From assembly GCA_024167805.1 (NCBI GenBank), contig CP099988.1:1434001-1498000 (forward strand): 64,000 nt of DNA, read 5' to 3'. A program made the translations under genes and the position numbers. The notes beneath the pieces were generated by a model, which was not told where the DNA came from, ran no database searches, and saw only the letters and a program-made list of their open reading frames with translations. This document shows positions 32,704 through 42,662 of the stretch, piece by piece. The stretch comes from Methanobacterium sp. ERen5 (GTDB lineage: Archaea; Methanobacteriota; Methanobacteria; Methanobacteriales; Methanobacteriaceae). The first letter of the stretch is position 1; each line of letters opens with the position of its first letter.

Positions 32704-33249
32704 ATGAAAAAATCCCATAACCAAAGTCTTGATCAATACTGGAAACTGGATGACAAACAACTTAACACTCCAGAACATGATGAGATGTTGCTTTGGATTT
32801 TAAAACCAGGCAACCTAAAGAAACTAATAACATCGAGAAGTTCAGAATCAAAAAATTGGGATTGGAAAAACGTTAAAATACATGCTGAAGAATATATAGT
32901 TTCTAACTCCGGATTCAGAGTTGGTGCTCCTGATATAATTTTTTTAGTGCCTCATTACATCTGTAAAACATGTAACACCACTCATAATGACAGTAATAGC
33001 TGTCCAAACTGCAACAGTGAGGATATAGAACCTCATCCGGATCATAAACATCGCTACGACAGATACTTCGTGGAGATCAAACCAAAAATAGAGAATTTTG
33101 GCACAACATTGAGACAACTTAAACTATTTATATCATACGGCTATGATGAGATGGCCTACCTTTTTACAAGGGATTTAAGATTCAAAGCTGAGTTTGAGGG
33201 ACAAGGAATTAAAGTGCTCCACCAAAGCAGTGTGCAGTCTAGTTTTTAA
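32704..33249 (+). CDS. putative PD-(D/E)XK nuclease with inserted zinc ribbon
   Basis: I do not recognise a named family for this 181-residue protein. It shows the PD-(D/E)XK pattern: GAPDIIF (P76, D77), then RYFVEIKPK (E124, K126), then a helix with TLRQLKLF (Q138). A CxxC...CxxC zinc ribbon (C87, C90, C100, C103) is inserted between the two catalytic motifs. Residues 6-13, NQSLDQYW, resemble a PCNA-interacting box with Leu and two aromatics at the right spacing, but Asn instead of Gln first. Neighbours give no clue. Nuclease activity and PCNA binding are inferences. Confidence 0.55.
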   Translation: MKKSHNQSLDQYWKLDDKQLNTPEHDEMLLWILKPGNLKKLITSRSSESKNWDWKNVKIHAEEYIVSNSGFRVGAPDIIFLVPHYICKTCNTTHNDSNSCPNCNSEDIEPHPDHKHRYDRYFVEIKPKIENFGTTLRQLKLFISYGYDEMAYLFTRDLRFKAEFEGQGIKVLHQSSVQSSF

Positions 33250-33294
33250 ATAAATAAGGACAAAAATAGTAAAAAAATTAGGGGATAATTGTTT

Positions 33295-34311
33295 TTAGCC
33301 AATTATGCCCATGTTTTTGTTGGTTTTTGCAATGGATTTCTGTGGGTCTGTTTCCATTTCAAGCATTGCGCGTATTGCATCAACATTTTCAGGAACCACA
33401 TCAGATTCTTGATGTACTGCCTGCATGTAAAATAATTCGTTGTCAACAATGTTGAGGGATTCCTTCCAGACTGCTATTTCAAACAGGTCTCCCCTAGGTC
33501 TTCCGAGATCCTTTGCAAATTCCATAATCTCTGCTGTAGAACCTAAACCACTGGAAGCTTCAACAGGAATTACCCTAGGAGTTTTTTCAAAAGCATCTAG
33601 AACATCATCTACACTGACACTGGAATCAAGTTCAACCATGAGATTGTGCTGATGCATGAGTGTTGTTGGAACCAAAAGTGCCATTGTGGTTATTTTTAAT
33701 CCTTCCATAACAGTTTGTACATCTGGTCCATGGTGAGAAGGCACAGTTGGGGGGTTAGGTACTATTGAATTGATTGGCCCCTTGCTTACCTGTCCAGGAT
33801 CTGCACCACGTCTTACCATAACAGCCCTGACTTTTTTTATGCCTGCAAGTTCTTTAATTGGGTTTAATGTTCTACACAAACCAGTTGTGTTGCATGAGAC
33901 CACCCTTGTAAAGTCTGCACCAAGAGATTCCTTGAAGTTTGAAAAGGAGTTGAAGGATCTTCCTATCAGGTCGTGTTTTTCACCACCCTGAAATATTCCT
34001 TTGATTCCAGCCTTTTCATAGTCTACCATGTTTTTAGCACCCACTCCTCCGGGTGTACAGTCTACTATTACATCTACTTTGTCATAAAGGTCGTTAATTG
34101 TACCTTTAACAGGAATGTCAGCTTCTTCAAACAAATTTTCCCTATCTGGGGCACTCATATAAATATCGTAACCTAGTTCAACGGCCCGTTTAGCTTCAAA
34201 ATTCGGAGTTCTTTTTGTAACACCAACAATTTTCATATCATCCTGCGCAGAAACTGCATCTGCTACTCTTTTACCTATGGTACCGTATCCGTTTATTCCA
34301 ACAGCTTTCAT
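33295..34311 (-). CDS. gap: glyceraldehyde-3-phosphate dehydrogenase, archaeal type II
   Basis: The 338-residue enzyme has the Rossmann start [16 protein letters not shown] and the catalytic cysteine in [11 protein letters not shown] at about residue 140. It belongs to the phosphorylating NAD(P) type found in archaea and functions mainly in gluconeogenesis here, with tpi and pgk at 7.7-9.7 kb. GGAGGT precedes the ATG. Full-length. Confidence 0.94.
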   Translation of the reverse strand: MKAVGINGYGTIGKRVADAVSAQDDMKIVGVTKRTPNFEAKRAVELGYDIYMSAPDRENLFEEADIPVKGTINDLYDKVDVIVDCTPGGVGAKNMVDYEKAGIKGIFQGGEKHDLIGRSFNSFSNFKESLGADFTRVVSCNTTGLCRTLNPIKELAGIKKVRAVMVRRGADPGQVSKGPINSIVPNPPTVPSHHGPDVQTVMEGLKITTMALLVPTTLMHQHNLMVELDSSVSVDDVLDAFEKTPRVIPVEASSGLGSTAEIMEFAKDLGRPRGDLFEIAVWKESLNIVDNELFYMQAVHQESDVVPENVDAIRAMLEMETDPQKSIAKTNKNMGIIG

Positions 34312-34617
34312 AAACTAAACCTCCAATTTTTTAGGAATTATTTACAAATATCATGACAAAACACTGAATTTATAACATTCTTCAGGAACTTAAACTAATA
34401 TTAAACTTGATAAGAGTAATTTAACTCTAAATACACTACTCCATGATCATTTTATATTTTTCATGGTATTATAAATTTTATGTTCTAAACTTCAAAAATT
34501 AAGAAAATGCAAAGTAATTTAGATTGACATGAAGCTTGGCAACTCCAGTCATTTTTAGAACAACTAAATTATAAAAATAAAAAAAAGAATAAATTGAGTA
34601 TTATTCTGCACCCTATT
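34312..34617. other. 306-base intergenic region upstream of gap
   Basis: No gene is seen. It holds a TATA-like element for gap (34368-34375, minus strand) and a short inverted repeat AGAGT...ACTCT (34413-34428) upstream of it, which might be an operator. Confidence 0.45.
34368..34375 (-). promoter_or_regulatory. TATA box candidate for gap
   Basis: On the minus strand TTATAAAT is centred about 60 bases before the gap ATG, giving a predicted leader of about 35 bases that contains the GGAGGT ribosome site. Confidence 0.4.
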
Positions 34618-34764
34618 TCACTCATCTGCCTTTATTTCTTCATCGCAGTCTGGACAAATATATTCCTTAACTTTTCCTTCCTTTTTTATCTTGGCAATTT
34701 TTTCCCTTTCGAGTTCAAACCATTCATCACATCTTCCACATTTCACAGTTTCTGTTTCTGCCAT
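34618..34764 (-). CDS. 48-residue zinc-ribbon protein
   Basis: The ATG at 34764 follows AGGTGAAGATC and opens a 48-codon frame: MAETETVKCGRCDEWFELER, then a basic helix, then EYICPDCDEEIKADE. Two CxxC pairs (C9/C12 and one near residues 37-40) make a one-zinc ribbon. The good ribosome site and the conserved cysteine spacing argue that it is real. Such mini zinc ribbons are common in methanogens and are uncharacterised; nucleic-acid or protein binding is possible. Confidence 0.72.
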   Translation of the reverse strand: MAETETVKCGRCDEWFELEREKIAKIKKEGKVKEYICPDCDEEIKADE

Positions 34765-34986
34765 GATCTTCACCATATTATACTATGTAATCTGTTCTTT
34801 AAATTTTTTTAGTACCCGAGGGATAATAGTTAATCTGAATAATTAATATCTCTCATTAGAAATAGTTGGATGAAATGATTTTTTTGGATGAAATCAAGAT
34901 TAAGATGTTTGATCTTCCATCAGAATTTGTTTACTTCCCTAAATTTATTTATTGTCAAAAATAATATTAATATGGGGGGATTTATT

Positions 34987-35418
34987 ATGGAGATCAAGGA
35001 AAATGTTCCAGTACGTGCATATGCTGAGGTCAAGATTAACGCAGATCCTGAATTGGTGTGGAATGTATTGATCGATGTCAAGAAATGGCCAACTTGGAAT
35101 CCTGATATTAAAAATGTAGTAATGGGCCAGAAATTCACTGTTGGATCGCAATTCAAATGGAAATCGGGGCCTGGTACAATAACTTCTAAATTGCAGGAAA
35201 TAGAAAAACCTAAACTCCTTGTGTGGACTGGAAAAACAATGGGTATTCATGCGGTTCATATTTGGAGATTAAAACCCATCGACGGTCAAACCCTTATCAG
35301 TTCTGAAGAATCGTGGGATGGTTTGTTAGTCAAAATATTATCTGGCAGCATGCAAAAAACCCTACAAAAATCAATTGAATCAACTTTAAAGTACCTGAAA
35401 CTGGAAATTGAAAAATAG
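34987..35418 (+). CDS. SRPBCC (START/polyketide cyclase-like) family protein
   Basis: The protein of about 143 residues begins PVRAYAEVKINADPELVWNV and has WPTWNPDIKNV, the typical opening of the SRPBCC fold, then SQFKWKSGPGTITSKLQEIE and EESWDGLLVKI. The fold makes a hydrophobic pocket for lipids or small ligands. I chose the ATG at 34987 behind GGGGGGA; in-frame codons further upstream encode an unlikely extension. The substrate is unknown. An MFS transporter follows about 150 bases later. Confidence 0.75.
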   Translation: MEIKENVPVRAYAEVKINADPELVWNVLIDVKKWPTWNPDIKNVVMGQKFTVGSQFKWKSGPGTITSKLQEIEKPKLLVWTGKTMGIHAVHIWRLKPIDGQTLISSEESWDGLLVKILSGSMQKTLQKSIESTLKYLKLEIEK

Positions 35419-35569
35419 ATATAAATATCTTGTTTAAGCAAATCTAAGGGAAATTTATTAAATTCAACTCAGTATTGTCCTAAAATACCATGTATAGGAA
35501 TTACTGGGTTATAATTTTAATTTAGAACTGAAGATACATAGAATATGCCAATAATACAAGGGTTATATT

Positions 35570-36937
35570 GTGAGTTTTAATAGATCCATCGAAAGGTATG
35601 CACTGGCACTAAGTGTGCTGATAAGTTTTTTAGTTGCATACGTAAGCTCTGCAATTAACATAGCACTACCCGAGATTGCCACAACATTTTCGCTTAATTC
35701 TGTATATTTAACATGGATTCCCACATCTTATCTTCTTTTTTCAGCAATTTTTTTAATACCCTTCGGGAAAATAGCGGACATCTACGGTAAAAAACGTATC
35801 ATAAGCTATGGATTAATAATTTTCGTGTTAGCCAGCATAACCTCTGCCCTGTCAGTTTCAGGAAACATGTTGTTAATATCTAGAATTTTCCAAGCCGTAG
35901 GTAGTGCCATGATCTATGGAAATGTCTATTCTCTACTGGCATCTGTGCATTCTGAAGGAGAAGCAGGTAAGCCTTTGTCAATCAGTGTTGCTTCTGCCTA
36001 CGTGGGACTTTCAGTAGGACCCATATTAGGTGGATTTTTAACTGAGTATTTTGGTTGGAGAAGTATATTCCTTTTCACCATCCCAATAACAGTTTTTGCT
36101 TTGTTATTTATCTACAAATTGAAGGGTGAATGGTTTGGAGAGGACGGTGAAATATTCGACGTTAAGAGTACATCTGTACTGGCAATTTCACTTATCCTGA
36201 TTATGTATGGATTTTCAGTAATTACAAACATCATTGGCATATTATGTTTAATAATAGGATTTATGGGCGTAATATTGTTTATTTGGCTTCAGAAAAAGGT
36301 TATACATCCTTTGATTCATCCTAAGTTATTATTTGACAGGGTTTATATCATTAACAATCTCACATCCCTTGTAAATTATGGTCCGGGTATATTCACAATT
36401 TTTCTCCTGAGCCTTTATCTTCAAGACATACGAATGTTGAATCCTACACAAACAGGATTACTGTTATGTGTACAATCAGTATTCATTGCGATTGCATCGC
36501 TCATGGTAGCGAAACTCCTTGATTTCACACTACCCAGATATATTGCTGCTGTTGGGATGGCTCTAACAGGTATTGGCTTGACTTTGTTTTTATTCCTCAC
36601 AGAAACCACTAGTTTTGTATATATAATGGTGGCATTATCCATAATAGGGTTGGGTTATGGGTTTTCAGCAGCATCAAGTACTGAAATTTCATTGAAGTAT
36701 GTAGAAAAAAGATTTTACGGAGTTTCAAGTGCAACATTGAACACCATGAGGGTTTTGGGACAGATGATGGGTATGGGAGTAACCACGGCTGTACTTGCCA
36801 TATTCATAGGAACAGCAGCATTGACACAGTCCAACCAAATTATTTTCATTCAAACCAGTAAAATACCATTTTTAATATATGCGATTCTTTGTTTCGTATC
36901 GATATATGGTTATTTCATAATTAGAAGAAAAAATTAA
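35570..36937 (+). CDS. MFS transporter, DHA2-like drug/multidrug efflux
   Basis: The 455-residue protein has about 14 membrane segments. It carries FGKIADIYGKKR (MFS motif A) between segments 2 and 3 and LGGFLTEYFGWRSIFLFTIP (motif C region) in segment 5. This layout matches the DHA2 family of proton-driven efflux pumps. It starts with GTG. No regulator gene is adjacent, so the substrate cannot be inferred. Confidence 0.8.
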   Translation: MSFNRSIERYALALSVLISFLVAYVSSAINIALPEIATTFSLNSVYLTWIPTSYLLFSAIFLIPFGKIADIYGKKRIISYGLIIFVLASITSALSVSGNMLLISRIFQAVGSAMIYGNVYSLLASVHSEGEAGKPLSISVASAYVGLSVGPILGGFLTEYFGWRSIFLFTIPITVFALLFIYKLKGEWFGEDGEIFDVKSTSVLAISLILIMYGFSVITNIIGILCLIIGFMGVILFIWLQKKVIHPLIHPKLLFDRVYIINNLTSLVNYGPGIFTIFLLSLYLQDIRMLNPTQTGLLLCVQSVFIAIASLMVAKLLDFTLPRYIAAVGMALTGIGLTLFLFLTETTSFVYIMVALSIIGLGYGFSAASSTEISLKYVEKRFYGVSSATLNTMRVLGQMMGMGVTTAVLAIFIGTAALTQSNQIIFIQTSKIPFLIYAILCFVSIYGYFIIRRKN

Positions 36938-37168
36938 ATTTAGATATAAAAAAATATAGTTGGTTCCACACTATTTTATCCTGTAATATGAAAATCTGGA
37001 CCATAAAAATTTAGTTAATTTTTGTTGACTAAATACAATTGATTTTAAATCTGTCCTAAAGAGAATTATCACGAAAATATTAAAAATTATTCGATTTTCT
37101 TCTGTTGGAGTTTTATATATAAAATAACCTCAAAAATAACAGAAATAATTGGACTTAACATCTAAAAT

Positions 37169-37201
37169 AAAAAAAGGGGTTGAAATAAAAAGGTTTCAAC
37201 C
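37169..37201 (-). terminator. 8-bp perfect hairpin plus T7, end of the top6A operon
   Basis: On the minus strand GGTTGAAA pairs exactly with TTTCAACC around an 8-base loop, followed by CCCC-to-T7 (plus-strand A7 at 37169-37175). It starts about 20 bases past the top6A stop. This is one of the best intrinsic-terminator shapes in the window. Confidence 0.6.
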
Positions 37202-37221
37202 AAATTCTAAGTACATTTAAT

Positions 37222-38298
37222 TTATAGTGAGTCAAGTTTTTCAGGGATGTATGTATCAACAACATACTCGAGCCCGTATTTCGAGAAAGACTGCTGTTCT
37301 GCTTTTTTCCCTATTTTAAGCATTTTCTTAATTTCAACCTTCCAGAACTCGTCACGATACCTTGGATCCTTGTAAAGTTCCTTGAGCCTTAGAACATCTA
37401 TGTCCTTGAGTGGGTCTGTAGGAAGATCGTAGTTTACTATGTCTGATGCTGTAACTCCGAGGAACTTGGCGTTTGGAGTGGCAAGTTCATGGTTCACATG
37501 TGCAAGTTTTGCACTTCCTGAGATGATAACCATGGCGATATGGAATCCCCATGGATCTCCGTCGTTACAAATATAAACAGGAAGTCCAAGTTCTTCATTA
37601 ACCCGTTTAAGGAATCTTCTTGTTGCACGTGCAGCTTGTCCCTTGAGTCCCACAATCAGGGTGTTGAATTTTTTATAAGCATTCTCCTGAACCATCCTGT
37701 GGAACATACCCATGGTTTCCACAGCTATGACCCTTTCCACATTGTGGTCTAGTAGTTCAACCTCATCTATGGTTGGTGATATTGTGTAGCCTGACTTACC
37801 CATTCTCATGGCATTGATTTCAACATCATCGTCTTTAAGAGTTATATCTCCATAAACTGAAGCTCCGTCCTCTTCTGGCATCAAACCTAAATCTTCACGA
37901 GTGATTCCAAGAGTAACTTCTAAATCTTCACCTACAATGTTTGATTCCTGCTGGTCTCCAAAGTCTATGTCCCAACCCTCTGAAACATAGTACATTTCCC
38001 TTAAAGTTGCGGTTTTACCTGTTTGAACAAGTCCCTTACAGAAATTGGCCATATAAACCATTTGACCAATTTTCTTGATCTGCTTAACATTTCCAAGGGA
38101 TCTCTGCCCATAACGATCTCCTAGTACATAGTAACGTCTGTCTTCATCGTAAACAATGTTAGAAGTACCCCTTGATGGTACACGTATTGCTGGAACAGTC
38201 TGTTTAGCAACATCTTCAATGATCCTGTCACCGAGGCTAGTCAGTTTGTTAACTGCAAGATCTCTCCTCTTTAAGGAATGTTCTTTTCTACTCGTCAT
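37222..38298 (-). CDS. top6A: DNA topoisomerase VI subunit A
   Basis: The 358-residue subunit has the CAP/winged-helix region with the catalytic tyrosine in [12 protein letters not shown] (residues 99-110) and a TOPRIM domain with [12 protein letters not shown] and NDGDPWGFH. It makes the double-strand cut during type IIB topoisomerase activity and is related to Spo11. It overlaps the end of top6B by 11 bases, indicating coupled translation. Confidence 0.95.
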   Translation of the reverse strand: MTSRKEHSLKRRDLAVNKLTSLGDRIIEDVAKQTVPAIRVPSRGTSNIVYDEDRRYYVLGDRYGQRSLGNVKQIKKIGQMVYMANFCKGLVQTGKTATLREMYYVSEGWDIDFGDQQESNIVGEDLEVTLGITREDLGLMPEEDGASVYGDITLKDDDVEINAMRMGKSGYTISPTIDEVELLDHNVERVIAVETMGMFHRMVQENAYKKFNTLIVGLKGQAARATRRFLKRVNEELGLPVYICNDGDPWGFHIAMVIISGSAKLAHVNHELATPNAKFLGVTASDIVNYDLPTDPLKDIDVLRLKELYKDPRYRDEFWKVEIKKMLKIGKKAEQQSFSKYGLEYVVDTYIPEKLDSL

Positions 38299-39904
38299 CC
38301 TTATCGCCTACCATATTATCATTAGTTAACTCTTGTAATGTTTCATTGTCAATTTCTTCCAGAATTTTAGGTCTTCTGGTAACCTTTGCAAGTATATAAT
38401 CATACTCTGGAACATCTCTTCCAGACAATATGGCTGCTTCCTTTAGAATAACTGGAACGTAGGTTTCAAATATTTTGGAACGCATTTCCTCTTCCTTAGC
38501 TGCTCTCTTTGCATTAAGATACTTTTGGAGACTCCTTGCAATTTTCATTGTGGCCTGTCTGACCTCATGAAGAATTTCATCCTCTGGTGCAACACTCTGC
38601 TTACCTGTTGAAAGGTATGGTACGTTGGTAGATACGATGTTAACAAAAACAGTTATTGGTGTATTTTCAATATCACGTATTCCGTATCGTTTCCAATCAA
38701 TACTCTTCAAAGCTTCTGTCAAAGCACAACTTCCCTGATCAAAGCTGAGCGGAACCCTGTTTGCAAATCTCATAATTTCGGATCGTTTCTGATCTCCAAT
38801 AACCCTTCCAGAATTTCCTCCATAGGCAATACCTGCTTCTATAATGAAAGAAACTCCTCCACGATAAGTTCTAGGTTTCCTGGTGGTTGTTGCCACAAAT
38901 TCTGGGTCTAAAATTTCTCTAATACCCTTTTCAATTTGCTCCTTTCCGATTGGGATCAATCCAGAAGTAGGAGGGGCCATGAAATCCATCTGGGCAAACA
39001 GTTCAACGATCTGTTCTGCTTCTTCCCATTTCATGTCTTTAGGTCTTTTATTAAGATCGATCTTGGTTATTTCCTCGATCTCATTCACCCTCTTGGTGGA
39101 CATCCTTGATAAAGAACTGGTTAAAAGACTTCTAAATCTCCTTTTATCAGTGTGCTTAGCCATGAATATTAAATCATCGGCTGTAACTCCTTTAGGGTGT
39201 GGCAGAACTTCTTTTGGAAGTGGTGGTATGATTTCAGTTGCCCTATGGAATATAAACAGTTGTCCAGTAGGATCTCTGAACGTAACCTTTGCATGTGGGT
39301 TAGCAATCATACTCCTTCGAATGTACTCAAATGCACCCTGTTCACTCAATGAATAAGATACATCCTTGAATTGAAGTTCAATTGCAACACCTGTAGAATC
39401 CACATCTACTTTTTTCTTATTGAGTATCAGACCTTTATTGGTTTTAACATCCATTTTAAAGGTCATTTCAACGCCTTTAATTACATCTCCCTTTTTATAG
39501 CCTGAAATTACTCTTGCAGGTTTACCTGTGGTCATCTGAGACAACAACACACATCCACTGCAACCTAAACCTTGCTGTCCCCTGGACTGAATGTTCCTAA
39601 ACTTAGAACCTGCAAACATAGTACAGTATACTTTGGTGATGTAATTTTCTGGAATTCCTGGCCCATTATCTTTATGTTTAAGTATGTAATGGTCTTTGTC
39701 AACTCTCTTAAGGTCTATGGATATTTCAGGTTGGATTCCTGCCTCTTCTGCAGCATCGAAACTGTTGGTTATCAGCTCGTGAAATACCATTGTGAGGGAC
39801 CTTATTTTTCCTGAGAATCCCAGCATTTGTTTGTTCCTTCTGAAAAATTCAGATGCTGTAAGTTCCTTAAATTCTTCAAAAAGTTCTGATGCTTCTCTCT
39901 CCAA
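38288..39904 (-). CDS. top6B: DNA topoisomerase VI subunit B (GHKL ATPase)
   Basis: The 538-residue subunit has the GHKL ATP-binding motifs: [14 protein letters not shown] (N box), [12 protein letters not shown] (G1) and [11 protein letters not shown] (G2), then the transducer domain. It captures a DNA segment and drives strand passage. The start is TTG, behind a strong AAGGAGG six bases upstream. It lies between the KH gene and top6A in an archaeal gene order that is widely conserved. Confidence 0.95.
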   Translation of the reverse strand: MEREASELFEEFKELTASEFFRRNKQMLGFSGKIRSLTMVFHELITNSFDAAEEAGIQPEISIDLKRVDKDHYILKHKDNGPGIPENYITKVYCTMFAGSKFRNIQSRGQQGLGCSGCVLLSQMTTGKPARVISGYKKGDVIKGVEMTFKMDVKTNKGLILNKKKVDVDSTGVAIELQFKDVSYSLSEQGAFEYIRRSMIANPHAKVTFRDPTGQLFIFHRATEIIPPLPKEVLPHPKGVTADDLIFMAKHTDKRRFRSLLTSSLSRMSTKRVNEIEEITKIDLNKRPKDMKWEEAEQIVELFAQMDFMAPPTSGLIPIGKEQIEKGIREILDPEFVATTTRKPRTYRGGVSFIIEAGIAYGGNSGRVIGDQKRSEIMRFANRVPLSFDQGSCALTEALKSIDWKRYGIRDIENTPITVFVNIVSTNVPYLSTGKQSVAPEDEILHEVRQATMKIARSLQKYLNAKRAAKEEEMRSKIFETYVPVILKEAAILSGRDVPEYDYILAKVTRRPKILEEIDNETLQELTNDNMVGDKDDE

Positions 39905-39977
39905 ACTTAGCCTCCTTAAAATGATTATGGATCCATAATCAAGTATTTAAAAATTTATAAAATCTATAAATTTGAAT

Positions 39978-40556
39978 TTATGTAATGTCTGTTTCATCCT
40001 TTGCAATTCTATGGAATTCTTGGATCTTCATATCCCTTGATTTCCTTTCAAGGAATGCATAAACAGTTTTGTGCCTTACACCGTTTAATATCATTTCAAC
40101 AGCTTCTTTGGCTATGTGTATTTGTTCCATACCTCCAATGATGGCAACTGTTTTTCCATAGATGGAAATATCAACACCAGTCATGTCGATGATAATATCC
40201 TTGGTACGTCCTTCTTTACCAATTATTCTGGCTTTCTGTCTCATTATGGCCTTTTTGGATTTACCAACGTAATCTGGTAGGTTAATTATTTCCAGGAGTG
40301 TTTCATCACCTAAAAGTTTTAAAGAAATTTCTGGATTAAATCCTCTACCAATAGCTTTAACAATGTATCTTGATTTCCAGACAGCCAGCGGGTCTTCAGT
40401 TTCTTCTGTGGGTGATACTGAAATGCTTCCAGTTTCACTGTCAATGTTTATGTCTGTTTTAGTTAAATTCTCAATTTCATCCTTAGTAATGCCGTTTTTC
40501 CCAATTAAGACCCCTACTCTTTCGCGGGGAATTTTGAGGTATTCTGTGTTAGGCAT
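39978..40556 (-). CDS. KH-domain RNA-binding protein (archaeal Dim2/Pno1-like)
   Basis: The 192-residue protein has two KH domains. The first begins [20 protein letters not shown] and the second has [20 protein letters not shown]. Archaeal Dim2-like proteins help small-subunit rRNA maturation and translation initiation. Its neighbours aIF1A and rio1 are also connected with small-subunit maturation, which supports the call. GAGGTGAGATC precedes the ATG. Confidence 0.85.
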   Translation of the reverse strand: MPNTEYLKIPRERVGVLIGKNGITKDEIENLTKTDINIDSETGSISVSPTEETEDPLAVWKSRYIVKAIGRGFNPEISLKLLGDETLLEIINLPDYVGKSKKAIMRQKARIIGKEGRTKDIIIDMTGVDISIYGKTVAIIGGMEQIHIAKEAVEMILNGVRHKTVYAFLERKSRDMKIQEFHRIAKDETDIT

Positions 40557-40614
40557 GATCTCACCTCAAGTTATATAAATATATTCTTATCCTTTATAAT
40601 ATACTTTACTAATC

Positions 40615-41384
40615 TCATAAATCCATAATTTTACTTTTAATCTCATCTTTGGATATCTCAACACCCATTTTTTTAAAATCTTTGACTAAATTGTTTATAT
40701 CTCTGTTTAAAAGCTCCATTGATATTGGATTGTCAACTGTGACGCCTTGGGAAATGTCAATAATAACAGGTTCTCCATCATCAATTAAAATATTGTAACC
40801 TGATAAATCGCCATGAACAAGTTTAGCATTATTATAAAGTATTTTAACGTAATTCAGTATTTTATCTGCTACATACTCAGGATTTGAGATTTTTGTTTGT
40901 CTCATTAGCTGTGCAGGATTTCCAATATCATCACCAATGAATTCCATGACCAGAACGTTGTTCTTTGCTACCATGGGTTTTGGTACTTTTACACCAACAT
41001 CTAAAGCTCGCTTAAGATTTCTCATTTCTTTAGTAACCCATGTATTAATGATCTGGCGCTTGTTGGAAGTTTTTACACTGAATCTTGGATCTCCCTGGAT
41101 ATACTGTTGCATTTTTTAAAATCTGAAGTGCTTACCCGGTATATTTTCACAGCAACAAAATTTCCCTGATCATCTACTCCTTTAAATACATTAGCTTCCT
41201 TTCCTGTACTGATGGCTCCTTGAAGCTGGTTAACGTAACCCATCTTAGCAAGTTTGTAGAGGGTTTCTAGTGTGAGCCTGTCAAAAACTTCACTCCCCAC
41301 TTTTCTGTCTTCATCACCCTTTAAACGCTTTTCAGATAGGAGTTTTCTTAAATCATCATCTGCTTTCGATACCTTAGAGCACAT
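40615..41384 (-). CDS. rio1: RIO1-type serine/threonine protein kinase, frameshifted
   Basis: The N-terminal frame carries [12 protein letters not shown] (P-loop-like) and [14 protein letters not shown]; the C-terminal frame carries HGDLSGYN (catalytic loop) and VIIDISQGV (metal loop). They join with one extra A at the A6 run (plus-strand T6 at 41112-41117), giving [16 protein letters not shown] and about 256 residues. The ATG at 41384 with GGTGA six bases upstream is preferred to TTG at 41411. Rio1 acts in late small-subunit ribosome maturation. The break is probably a sequencing error. Confidence 0.88.
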
Positions 41385-41572
41385 TAATTTCACCAAAATG
41401 CTTCTACTCAACTTTAAATTAGTATTGCTCTATTAAACATTAATGAACAGTATTAATAGAAATAACTGGGTAGATTAAATGATTTTAAGTTTAAAATAGT
41501 ATGGATTTTTATCAGTCTCTTTCATTTTGACTGTTTAAATTCTAAACCATTTTTGCATTGATAAAAAGATTA

Positions 41573-41877
41573 TTAGAGTTTTAAGTAACCACGTCTTTCA
41601 AGCCAGTTAGCTTCAGTACGGGTGTATCTCCATATAACATCTGCTTTTTCATCGCTCTGGAAATCCCATGGCTTAATTAAAACCACATCTCCTTCCCTTA
41701 TCCAGATCCTCTTTTTCATTTTTCCAGGAATCCTAGACAATCGAGTCTTTCCATCTGCGCATCTGACTTTTAGTTTTCCATGGCCGAGTATCTGCTCGAC
41801 TACCCCTGGAATTTCCCTCTGCGGGGCGATCTTACTCTTCTAACTTCTTGTGGGCTATGATTTTGTCCTCTTGTCAA
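41573..41877 (-). CDS. eif1A: translation initiation factor aIF1A, frameshifted
   Basis: The minus strand from TTG at 41877 reads [19 protein letters not shown], then loses frame at a GGG run (41815-41817). One added G gives [20 protein letters not shown], and the frame continues through [20 protein letters not shown] to ERRGYLKL and stop, about 101 residues. This is a complete aIF1A with its OB fold. AGGAGG lies seven bases before the TTG. The gene heads the aIF1A-rio1-KH-top6B-top6A series. Confidence 0.87.
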
Positions 41878-42662
41878 ACACTCTCCTCCTTTCTGTGAAG
41901 TTAATATTGATCTTCAGAATAATGGTGGATTTTCACTTAAATTGTAAAATCATATTAACAACAATAAATAGTTTATTAACATATTGCATCGATCATTTAA
42001 CCTTCTTATTTTATTTAGTGTTTTGGGGTATATATAAGAGAGCTTTTACAAGCAGATTTTGTTTCAAAATTTCTTGATACAAAATATTTAAAGAATTATT
42101 TTGGAGTTTCATGGTTCAATAACTTGAACACTCACCTTGGAAAATGTATCGAACAAGATGGTGTCTTTGTTTGATCATATTTGCTTTGGATGATGATGGA
42201 TCTACACTCTAAAACTTTTTTCAGTAATACATACTATTTCAAATCTTCCAAGTTTATTTTACACCTCCAATTCAAATATTGGTTCCCATCAAAAAATATG
42301 CCCTTAGCTGACTATTTTTGAAAATTCAAACTAAATTGACAGGTTTTTAAATAGCTTTTGCTTCTGATAATAAAATTGTATTGGAACATATAGATGGGAA
42401 ATGAATTAGAACACGATGTTGAAACCACTTGTCAGATGATTGAAGTAATCATCCAAGTTTCATATACTACTCATGACATAATCCATTTTAATAAATCCTA
42501 ACGTCAAGGAGAATAGTGTGTTTAAGGGATTATATTTTAGTTTGGCAAGAGCATTTGAAAAGTTCTCTTAGATCAATACAAAACACTAAAATAGATTGAA
42601 AACATAGTTTAGTAATTAAAATATTTAATTCCAATTCATTGAAATGGATGGAACGTGTTTAT
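41878..42662. other. 785-base divergent intergenic region between aIF1A and moeA
   Basis: I see no clear gene. It contains a strong TATA-like TATATATAA (42029-42037), readable on either strand, and a 35-codon frame at 42394-42501 (starting MGNELEHDVE). That small frame starts with the same three residues as moeA but lacks a good ribosome site and a recognisable motif. The rest is AT-rich and stop-dense. Confidence 0.45.

Noticed and set aside
42187..42330. Short plus-strand frame starting ATGATGATGG in the gap before moeA
   Set aside because: Aromatic-rich, no ribosome site, no recognisable motif; compatible with chance in AT-rich DNA.
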